Part shown: in pieces, positions 1 to 5,103 of the stretch
Position numbering within the stretch: the stretch's first letter is position 1
Layout: each line of letters begins with the position of its first letter
Source: Pirellulaceae bacterium
GTDB taxonomy: Bacteria; Planctomycetota; Planctomycetia; Pirellulales; Pirellulaceae
Length of the DNA: 8,797 nt
Assembly: GCA_020846515.1 (NCBI GenBank)
Contig: JADLDX010000149.1
Location: 1 to 8,797 of the forward strand
Reading direction: 5' to 3'
Program-made: the position numbers and the translations under genes
The notes under the pieces: generated by a model
What the model saw: only the letters and a program-made list of their open reading frames with translations
Database searches by the model: none
Told to the model about the DNA's origin: nothing

Positions 1-349
1 CGATACACACGTCAAAGTCGGACCAGCCTTCTTTGATCTTCTTGGCCAGGTCTTCTTGGCCCACTGCGTCGGCACCAGCCTCCGTGGCTGCTGTGGCTAG
101 ATCGCCCTTGGCGAACACCACAACACGCTGCGAGCGACCGATACCGTGTGGCAAGACAACCGAACCGCGAACGAGTTGGTCGGCTTGCGAAGGGTCAATG
201 CCCAAGCGAATGTGGATCTCGACGCTCTGGTCGAACTTCCGCGCTGGGAATTGCTTGAGAATTTTAATGGCATCCGCCAAAGGCATCGGCACTTTGTCCG
301 TGGGAGCCTTGGCGAGCATTGATTTCATGGCTTTTGATGGTTTTACCAT
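1..349 (-). CDS. rplA: 50S ribosomal protein L1, N-terminal part (cut by window edge)
   Basis: Ribosomal protein L1 forms the L1 stalk near the E site of the large subunit and in many bacteria also represses its own operon by binding mRNA. The reverse-strand frame opens with ATG at 349-347 ([14 protein letters not shown]) and stays open to the window edge, giving about 116 of the usual ~230 residues. Recognisable L1 blocks include [41 protein letters not shown] and [13 protein letters not shown], then the region ending [10 protein letters not shown], in the order seen in E. coli L1. Only 7 nt separate the rplK stop from this ATG, and a GGAGGG inside the last rplK codons (about 369-364) serves as ribosome binding site, so the two genes are probably translationally coupled. 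The C-terminal half lies outside the window. Confidence 0.96.
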   Translation of the reverse strand, partial: MVKPSKAMKSMLAKAPTDKVPMPLADAIKILKQFPARKFDQSVEIHIRLGIDPSQADQLVRGSVVLPHGIGRSQRVVVFAKGDLATAATEAGADAVGQEDLAKKIKEGWSDFDVCI

Positions 350-356
350 AGCTTGA

Positions 357-782
357 CTAACCCTCCACCTCGATGCCCATGCTGCGTGCGGTACCTTCGA
401 TCATGCGCATGGCGTGCGGCAGGTCGCGGGCATTCAGGTCGGCCATCTTCTTGCGGCAGATGTCTTCGATCTGCGCCTTAGTGACCTTGCCAACCTTCGT
501 TTTGTTCGGGACGCCAGAACCAGAAGCAATGCCGGCAGCTTGCTTGAGTAGCGAAGCGGCTGGCGGACTCTTGGTTACAAATTCAAAACTACGGTCCGAG
601 TATACCGTCACGATGACGGGAATCGGGGTACCGTTGTATTCGCGAGTACGTTCATTGAACTGCGAAACGAATTGACCTAGGTTAATACCGTATTTACCGA
701 GCGAAGTACCCACAGGCGGCGCGGGGGTGGCTTGACCCCCGGGCACCTGGAACTTCGCTTGTCCTGTCATCTGTTTGGCCAT
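357..782 (-). CDS. rplK: 50S ribosomal protein L11
   Basis: L11 forms the base of the GTPase-associated stalk on 23S rRNA and is the target region of thiostrepton. The 141-residue product matches the usual length. The N-terminal domain carries the proline-rich signature [21 protein letters not shown]. The C-terminal RNA-binding domain carries [31 protein letters not shown] and the final [20 protein letters not shown]. Residue 26, Pro in E. coli L11 (PPVGPALG), is Thr here (PPVGTSLG). The start is ATG at 782-780. A GGAG lies 12 nt upstream and overlaps the stop codon of the small ORF in the nusG-rplK gap. The gene is followed at 7 nt by rplA, the conserved rplK-rplA order. Confidence 0.97.
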   Translation of the reverse strand: MAKQMTGQAKFQVPGGQATPAPPVGTSLGKYGINLGQFVSQFNERTREYNGTPIPVIVTVYSDRSFEFVTKSPPAASLLKQAAGIASGSGVPNKTKVGKVTKAQIEDICRKKMADLNARDLPHAMRMIEGTARSMGIEVEG

Positions 783-791
783 AGACGCGTG

Positions 792-923
792 TTACTCCAC
801 TGGTAGGCGAATCAATTTCTTATTTGGTGCTTGAATGCTATCGGCAGGGATTTCGTAGGTCAGGCTTCGAAGCAATTGATATTGGTCCTGCGAACTTTGC
901 TCGTCTGACCAAATCAACGGCAT
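792..923 (-). CDS. Candidate 43-residue small protein in the nusG-rplK gap
   Basis: This ORF, too short for most gene callers, runs from ATG at 923-921 to TAA at 794-792. It encodes 43 residues, starting MPLIWSDEQSSQDQYQLL and ending KKLIRLPVE. It fills the 150-bp gap between nusG and rplK almost exactly, leaving 9 nt on each side, and is read in the direction of the operon. The protein is soluble-looking and polar, rich in Gln and Ser in its first half, with no signal peptide, membrane segment or metal-binding motif. I do not recognise a family. No strong Shine-Dalgarno precedes the ATG (only a GGG), so translation would depend on coupling to the nusG stop. The alternative is a non-coding spacer or mRNA leader, for example the place where L1 binds in the E. 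coli rplK leader, with the ORF open by chance. Confidence 0.4.
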   Translation of the reverse strand: MPLIWSDEQSSQDQYQLLRSLTYEIPADSIQAPNKKLIRLPVE

Positions 924-932
924 CTAGGCCCG

Positions 933-1523
933 TTAGACGGCTTCGACTTGCCAGTGGTTCAGTTCCACCGGTGTCGACCGTCCAAAGATGCTGATCATGA
1001 CTGTGACTTGTCCGTTGGCCTCGTCGACTTTTTCCACGTCACCTTCCAGATTCTGGAAGTAGCCTTCTTTGACGCGAACCCGGTCGCCCACTTTGAATGG
1101 AATGGCCGTCTTGAGCGACTGCTCGCCCTCCTCATCGGGCCGGACCGACTTGATGATCCGCTCGACATCGTGCGGATCCATCGGAGTCGGCTTGCCGCCA
1201 GAGCCAGTGAAGTCGCCTACGCCAGGCGTTTCGCGGACTAGGAACCACGAGTCGTCGTTGACCGACATGTAGATCATCAGGTAACCCGGGTAAAGCTTGC
1301 GCTTCATCACCCGTCGCGTACCATTGCGCGTAAAGGTCACCACGTCTTCAGTGGGAATCATGATCTCGCCGAAGCTCGACTCCATGCCGTGCAGCTTGAT
1401 GCGCTTTTCAAGCGCGTCGCGAATGCTATCTTCGCGATTGAAGGCCACCTTCAAGATATACCAGTCCATGGGACCAGGAGTCACCGGACCAGGCGTGGCC
1501 GCTGTCTTTTCAGATTCGCTCAC
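933..1523 (-). CDS. nusG: Transcription termination/antitermination factor NusG
   Basis: NusG binds RNA polymerase through its N-terminal NGN domain and Rho or ribosomal protein S10 through its C-terminal KOW domain. The 196-residue product has a 17-residue Pro/Thr/Glu-rich leader, then the NGN domain starting at MDWYILKVAFNRED (about residue 19), with the diagnostic MKRKLYPGYLMIYM and LVRETPGVGDF. A linker with PDEEGEQ follows, then the KOW domain (PFKVGDRVRVKEGYF, LEGDVEKVDEANGQ, VMISIFGRSTPVELN). The start codon is GTG at 1523-1521. It is supported by GGAG at 1536-1533 with a 9-nt spacer, and an in-frame TGA at 1529-1527 rules out a longer start. secE, usually immediately upstream, is absent; the next gene upstream is divergent. 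The operon continues to rplK and rplA. Confidence 0.97.
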   Translation of the reverse strand: MSESEKTAATPGPVTPGPMDWYILKVAFNREDSIRDALEKRIKLHGMESSFGEIMIPTEDVVTFTRNGTRRVMKRKLYPGYLMIYMSVNDDSWFLVRETPGVGDFTGSGGKPTPMDPHDVERIIKSVRPDEEGEQSLKTAIPFKVGDRVRVKEGYFQNLEGDVEKVDEANGQVTVMISIFGRSTPVELNHWQVEAV

Positions 1524-1526
1524 CGT

Positions 1527-1601
1527 TCAGATCTCCATGCCAGTACAGGCGACCGTGCAGCCCTCTGGTTTTCCGGTCACCCGGTCCCCCAATTGGCTCA
1601 C
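1527..1601 (-). other. Possible 24-codon leader ORF and hairpins ahead of nusG
   Basis: On the nusG strand an AGGAG (1610-1606) precedes a GTG at 1601-1599 that opens 24 codons ending at TGA 1529-1527, only 3 nt before the nusG GTG and in the same frame. The peptide ends with EGCTVACTGMEI. The 4-nt spacing after AGGAG is short. The same stretch can fold into two small hairpins. ATTGG/CCAAT (1605-1592) buries the GTG. CCGG/CCGG (1584-1573) is closed by a GTGA loop of the GNRA class. This may be a translated or structured leader controlling nusG, or chance. It does not resemble SecE. Confidence 0.22.
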
Positions 1602-1647
1602 CAATCTCCTGGCTAGGAAGAATGCCAAGGCAAAATTTCCAAAATTG

Positions 1648-1839
1648 TTAGAGTCCCCGCTCGTGCAAGTTTTCTAACTCTTCTGGAGCCAACCGCTTGG
1701 TACCAGTTGGCCGCTCAAGCCGACGATTGTAGTGAGTTTCGACAATTGCGATAGCCCAGTTTGACAGAAAATGCTGACGCCCCGCTACTACGCCCCGCTT
1801 ACGATTCCTGGCTGGGGCCCCATGAATATCGTGAGATTT
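1648..1839 (-). pseudogene. Start-less 63-codon open frame, possible gene remnant
   Basis: Between an in-frame TAA at 1842-1840 and the TAA at 1650-1648 the reverse strand is open for 63 codons. It has no ATG, GTG or TTG near its beginning; only an ATT at its fifth codon might initiate. The conceptual product looks protein-like rather than random: a basic start (RNRKRGVVAGRQHFLSNWA), a short apolar stretch (WAIAIV), then a charged tail ETHYNRRLERPTGTKRLAPE and a helix-like EELENLHERGL. It is not recognisable as SecE, L33 or any other member of the usual nusG neighbourhood. It could be the degraded 3' end of a gene formerly upstream of nusG, a gene with a non-standard start, or a chance open frame. 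It overlaps the direct repeats at 1777-1799. Confidence 0.22.
1777..1799. repeat. Two direct copies of ACGCCCCGCT, 13-bp period
   Basis: ACGCCCCGCT occurs at 1777-1786 and again at 1790-1799, separated by three bases. The pair lies upstream of the promoter at 1843-1872 in the region shared by the divergent nusG and lipoprotein genes, and just downstream of a TTGACA at 1761-1766. Direct repeats of this size may be a regulator binding site, but no regulator can be named from the sequence. Confidence 0.4.
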
Positions 1840-1842
1840 TTA

Positions 1843-1872
1843 TTGCAGTGGCGGGATAGATTTGGCTATATT
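1843..1872 (+). promoter_or_regulatory. Sigma70-like promoter for the Tat-type lipoprotein gene
   Basis: TTGCAG (1843-1848) and TATATT (1867-1872) are separated by 18 bp, a good match to the housekeeping promoter pattern. Transcription would start near 1879. That leaves a leader of about 55 nt before ATG 1934 and excludes a TTG start at 1862, which would lie upstream of the transcript. Confidence 0.5.
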
Positions 1873-1933
1873 GCGGACGTTTAGTCTTTCTCCGGTCAAG
1901 GCGGTGGACGTTTTCTTGAGTAACGGGGGGTGT

Positions 1934-2437
1934 ATGAAACGGTTCGCGATATCGAATCTACCTGTTGGCCACGCCAGTGGTAGCCGACGACTATTCTTGC
2001 GTACACTGGGTGCACTAGGACTCGGCCTACTGACAATCGGCCTATCGTTCTCGTCGGGCTGTGGCGGCGGTGATGGACTCAATCGCAAACCGCTCTCCGG
2101 TGCGGTCACGGTCGACGGAGCCCCAGTTCCCAACGGTTCGGTGAACTTCGAACCTTTGTTCGAGGGCGGCATCGGCGGCGGAGCCGTCATCTCAGAAGGC
2201 AAGTACGCCATCGCCAAAGCCGACGGTTTGCCACCGGGTAAGTATCGCGTGCGGATCACCGGCGACGACGGCAAGAATTTTGAAGTTGGCGCTGGCAAAA
2301 TGCCCGGCGATGAAATCATGCCGCCCAAAAAAGAGTTGGTCCCAGCCAGTTGGAATGCCAAAAGTCAAAAAGAAATCGAAGTGACCGACGACGGTCCGTT
2401 CGTCTTCGACTTTCCAATCTCCAGCAAAGACAAGTAA
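1934..2437 (+). CDS. Lipoprotein with carboxypeptidase-regulatory-like domain and Tat-like signal
   Basis: This is a 167-residue predicted lipoprotein of a type abundant in planctomycetes and often encoded beside DUF1559 genes; its molecular role is unknown. I chose ATG 1934 over the in-frame TTG at 1862 because it follows the G-rich stretch GGGGGG and lies downstream of the predicted transcription start. The N-terminus carries SRRLFLR (residues 17-23), which fits the twin-arginine consensus S-R-R-x-F-L-K/R. An apolar stretch and the lipobox-like SSGC with Cys43 follow. The mature part begins GGGDGLNRKPLSGAVTVDG. Together with GKYRVRITGDDG it is typical of the carboxypeptidase-regulatory-like beta-sandwich that opens with a VxGxVxxDGxPxP pattern. 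The C-terminus is short and charged (SSKDK). The DUF1559 gene follows after 259 bp. Confidence 0.85.
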   Translation: MKRFAISNLPVGHASGSRRLFLRTLGALGLGLLTIGLSFSSGCGGGDGLNRKPLSGAVTVDGAPVPNGSVNFEPLFEGGIGGGAVISEGKYAIAKADGLPPGKYRVRITGDDGKNFEVGAGKMPGDEIMPPKKELVPASWNAKSQKEIEVTDDGPFVFDFPISSKDK

Positions 2438-2696
2438 ACGCCTGTTAAGTCAAGCGCCAGTTGCAAACATCGAGTCGATTGCGACTCATGCGATATCTAA
2501 ATCATCAATCGCCGTGGGCCTCTCCCGTCCAGTCGTTTTGAACTGAACGGCCCTGCGCCTGTAGCTGCCAAAAGTATTCGTCAGCCCTGATTACATCTTT
2601 CTTGAGGAGTTGCCGAGGTTTGTGCTTGCACGCACTTGCTCGATATCTTTTTGCGTTCTTTAAGGTCTTCCTTTTTTTCTTGATTGGAGTCAGTTC
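2438..2696 (+). other. Intergenic region with two small hairpins
   Basis: No gene is visible in these 259 bp. GAGTCG/CGACTC (2472-2487, 4-nt loop) can form a small hairpin soon after the lipoprotein stop. CCGTcCAGT and ACTGaACGG (2525-2550) form an interrupted second one with an 8-nt loop. Neither is followed by a T-run, so neither is a standard intrinsic terminator. A T-rich tract lies at 2645-2680. A weak promoter-like pair, TTGCTC (2636-2641) with TTTAAG (2659-2664), may serve the DUF1559 gene. Confidence 0.3.
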
Positions 2697-3725
2697 ATGA
2701 GACGCACGCGTTTGGGGTTTACCCTAGTCGAATTGCTGGTGGTCATAGCCATCATCGGAATCTTAGTCGGTCTGCTCTTGCCCGCCGTCCAGTCGGCTCG
2801 AGAAGCAGCTCGGCGCATGCAGTGCTCAAACAATCTCAAGCAGATTGCTTTGGCCACGCACAACTATATGGATAGCAATAAAGAGACCTTCCCCGCTGGT
2901 AGCTGGCACGGAGTCCATGGCACCTGGCTAGTTGGCTTGCTGCCGTATATCGAACAAACGGCTTTGCGAAACCTGTATCAGAACTTTGGCGGTGTGGAGA
3001 GCTTCCGAACCGGCGGCCTCCGCTATGGTAGTACACCAAACCTTCAGGTAACCACCAGGCAACTGTCCGCTTACTCCTGCCCCAGTGATACCAACACGGC
3101 CGCGCCCAACATTATCTCGGGTGTGACGTTCCACAACTACGTGGCCAACTATGGCAATACGACACGCGGTCGGCTTTCGCCTTATGGTGTCACGAGCTCA
3201 GGTGCCCCTAATGTCTGGGGTGGTGCACCGTTCATCGAATACATCGGTCCCAACACCGGTGGCTGGGCTAACTACTACAGCTGGATCCATACGAATATCA
3301 ATCAACTGAAGTTTCGTGTCAAACTGTCGGAAATGACCGACGGTACTTCCAACACGCTGGCGTTTTCGGAATGTTTACAAGGTCGTGGCGGCGATTTGAG
3401 CGGTTTCGCCTGGTGGGGAGGCGGCGCACACTTCGAAACCTTGTTGCCCCCTAACACTTCCCAACCCGATGTCGTCGAGCAAAGCTGCGCCACTGGGACC
3501 GCCCGTATTCCATTGAACCCACCGTGCGTCGTCCGCGCCGCAGCGAGCGGCAACGTCGTGACCACCGGTGCAGAGACGCATGCCGCTCGAAGCCGACATG
3601 TGGGCGGCGTCCAAGTCGCTTTGGTCGACGGCTCGGTGCGATTCTTCTCGAACTCGATCGCTCTGGATACCTGGCGAGCCCTCGGTTCAGGTGCCGGCGG
3701 TGAAGTCGCTCCCGTGGAAGACTAA
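2697..3725 (+). CDS. DUF1559 protein with type II secretion/pilin-like N-terminus
   Basis: The 342-residue product belongs to the DUF1559 family, hugely expanded in planctomycetes and of unknown function. The N-terminus is a textbook type IV prepilin-like leader: MRRTRLG, a predicted peptidase cut after Gly7, then [20 protein letters not shown] with the conserved Glu at position +5 (Glu12). The helix continues into [18 protein letters not shown] and [11 protein letters not shown], both diagnostic for DUF1559. Internal [16 protein letters not shown] (about 210-225) and the C-terminal [12 protein letters not shown] (residues 301-312, the H-X9-DG motif) complete the family pattern, so the protein appears full length. 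GGAG at 2686-2689 sits 7 nt before the ATG. The product is probably anchored in the inner membrane with its C-terminal domain outside the cytoplasm. Confidence 0.93.
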   Translation: MRRTRLGFTLVELLVVIAIIGILVGLLLPAVQSAREAARRMQCSNNLKQIALATHNYMDSNKETFPAGSWHGVHGTWLVGLLPYIEQTALRNLYQNFGGVESFRTGGLRYGSTPNLQVTTRQLSAYSCPSDTNTAAPNIISGVTFHNYVANYGNTTRGRLSPYGVTSSGAPNVWGGAPFIEYIGPNTGGWANYYSWIHTNINQLKFRVKLSEMTDGTSNTLAFSECLQGRGGDLSGFAWWGGGAHFETLLPPNTSQPDVVEQSCATGTARIPLNPPCVVRAAASGNVVTTGAETHAARSRHVGGVQVALVDGSVRFFSNSIALDTWRALGSGAGGEVAPVED

Positions 3726-3739
3726 GAAGCTTCCGTTGA

Positions 3740-3780
3740 AACGTCTTGACGTTCGTTCAGCGGGATTTGGCCGCTGAACG
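3740..3780. terminator. Two adjacent hairpins at the convergent gene junction
   Basis: AACGTC-tt-GACGTT (3740-3753) is directly followed by CGTTCAGCGG-gatttgg-CCGCTGAACG (3754-3780), a perfect 10-bp stem. The junction lies between the DUF1559 stop and the end of the oppositely oriented DUF1552 gene. The large stem contains the last codons of DUF1552 (RSAAKSR) and its TGA. There is no T-run on either strand, so this is not a classical intrinsic terminator, but a bidirectional 3'-end or mRNA-stabilising structure is plausible. Confidence 0.5.
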
Positions 3781-5055
3781 ACTGGTTACAAACCCAGGAA
3801 TCGTTCCGTTACTGGAACCAAATGCGTCCACATCGGCTCCCAATTGCTGCAGAAATTGGACATATAAATTGCTCAGCGGCGGATGTTTCTTGGGGTCAAA
3901 CGCCAAATGCTGACCATGATCGAATCCACCTCCGGCAACAAGGATAGGCAAATTCTTGTTGTCGTGACTGCTGGCGTTGCCCAGGTTGCTGCCGAACATG
4001 ACGATCGTTTGGTCTAGTAGTGTGCCAGCACCTTCAGCCGTGTTTTTTAACTTGCGGAGCAATTCACCAAACAATCGCATTTGCTCCAGTTCAATCACAC
4101 GCAACTCAGCCAGCTTGGCAGGATCCTGGCCGTGGTGCGAGAGGTTATGCCAATCTTGAGTCACTCCCGGTATCACCGGGACAGCGTTTAAGCCATTGAG
4201 CGCAAAGGTGATGAACCGCGTGGAATCGGTTTGCAAAGCCAAATGCATCAAGTCGATCATCAAGCGAACTCGAGCTGGAACTTCGACTGAGCTATTGATG
4301 TCGGTGGGCGGTTTACCAGCCACGGTTGGCTTCGGACGACGTGCCCAGTCCTGCGATTTCATTAGTCGTTGTTCAACTTCGCGCACCGAACCGAAGTACT
4401 CGTCCAGCTTCTGACGATCGTTGTAGCCCAAACTGCGCTCGAAGTCTTGGGCCTGCTCCAGCACGGTATCCATGATGCTCTGGCCCTGCTTGAGACGCTG
4501 CATCTGAGCTTCGATCTCTTTGGGCGATCCATCGACAAACATACTCTTGAAGACACGTGATGGACGTTCCTCGGCCGGTATCGGCACACCACTACGCGTG
4601 AACGACAAACCGCGACTACTCGAGGAAGCCAACACCAGGGCGCCAAATCGCGTATCGGGTACCAAACGTTCGATGGCATATTGATCCAGCGAAATGGTGT
4701 TCTTGAAATTGTCGGCTCGAGGATGCGGCGCCGATGTCAAGTAACATAACTCGGCCGGATGGCCCCCATCGACTTCCGGATGCGACAAGCCCGAAAAGAT
4801 CGTAAAGTCTTGGCGGAACTCACCAATAGCTTCCAAGTAAGGTGTCAGCTTGTAATCGCGTCCAGATTCAGCTGGAAATAGATTGGGTGTGTGCAAACCC
4901 AGCGTCGTGTTGATACAGATCATTCGCTTGGGCGGAGCCACGTCCGAAGCGCCCAGCGCAGTACCGCGACTCATCGATTCCAGCATCGGTAATGCCAAGC
5001 TAACGCAGGCACCACGCAGCAGATGACGCCGACTGAATCGTTTCGATGATTGCAT
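3757..5055 (-). CDS. DUF1552 protein with Tat signal
   Basis: This is a 432-residue member of DUF1552, a family found in planctomycetes, Verrucomicrobia and myxobacteria next to DUF1592-type cytochromes; its biochemical role is not established. I chose ATG 5055-5053: it has AAGGG 10 nt upstream, and the protein then starts MQSSKRFSRRHLLRGACVSL, with SRRHLLR fitting a twin-arginine export signal. A GTG at 5094 would add 13 residues before the signal and is less likely. Later motifs include PKRMICINTTLGLHTPNLFP, a His-rich VTQDWHNLSHHGQDP, and MFGSNLGNASSHDNKNLPIL followed by VAGGGFDHGQHL near the C-terminus. These last resemble the metal-site end of DUF1501-type, sulfatase-like proteins, which is an inference. 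The gene lies 48 bp downstream of the cytochrome-like gene, so they likely share a transcript. Confidence 0.88.
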   Translation of the reverse strand: MQSSKRFSRRHLLRGACVSLALPMLESMSRGTALGASDVAPPKRMICINTTLGLHTPNLFPAESGRDYKLTPYLEAIGEFRQDFTIFSGLSHPEVDGGHPAELCYLTSAPHPRADNFKNTISLDQYAIERLVPDTRFGALVLASSSSRGLSFTRSGVPIPAEERPSRVFKSMFVDGSPKEIEAQMQRLKQGQSIMDTVLEQAQDFERSLGYNDRQKLDEYFGSVREVEQRLMKSQDWARRPKPTVAGKPPTDINSSVEVPARVRLMIDLMHLALQTDSTRFITFALNGLNAVPVIPGVTQDWHNLSHHGQDPAKLAELRVIELEQMRLFGELLRKLKNTAEGAGTLLDQTIVMFGSNLGNASSHDNKNLPILVAGGGFDHGQHLAFDPKKHPPLSNLYVQFLQQLGADVDAFGSSNGTIPGFVTSRSAAKSR

Positions 5056-5103
5056 GATCAAGGATCCCTTATGACCGAGCTGACGCAAGTCCACGCCGGC
5101 TGA

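Noticed and set aside
1297..1677. 126-residue plus-strand open frame over nusG and its leader
   Set aside because: It is antisense to nusG, whose NGN and KOW domains are unmistakable; its composition reflects the opposite-strand codons.
1761..1791. Promoter with TTGACA at 1761-1766 on the plus strand
   Set aside because: No acceptable -10 box lies 16-18 bp downstream (the best is TACTAC at 19 bp), whereas the TTGCAG/TATATT pair further on is better placed.
1524..1839. secE or a tRNA gene upstream of nusG
   Set aside because: No frame showed the SecE membrane helix or its Trp-Pro motif, and no cloverleaf arms or GTTC loop were seen.
1862..1933. TTG start adding 24 residues to the Tat-type lipoprotein
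   Set aside because: It lies upstream of the start of transcription predicted from the promoter at 1843-1872, and it would put the export signal too far from the N-terminus.
1840..2361. 173-residue minus-strand open frame over the Tat-type lipoprotein
   Set aside because: It is a Pro/Ser-rich shadow of the plus-strand lipoprotein gene with no recognisable domain.
4362..4679. Reverse-strand 105-residue frame inside DUF1552
   Set aside because: It is a shifted frame within a well-supported gene, Arg/Cys/Ser-rich with no family features.
5056..5094. GTG start adding 13 residues to DUF1552
   Set aside because: ATG 5055 has a better ribosome binding site and places the twin-arginine motif near the N-terminus, as usual for the family.
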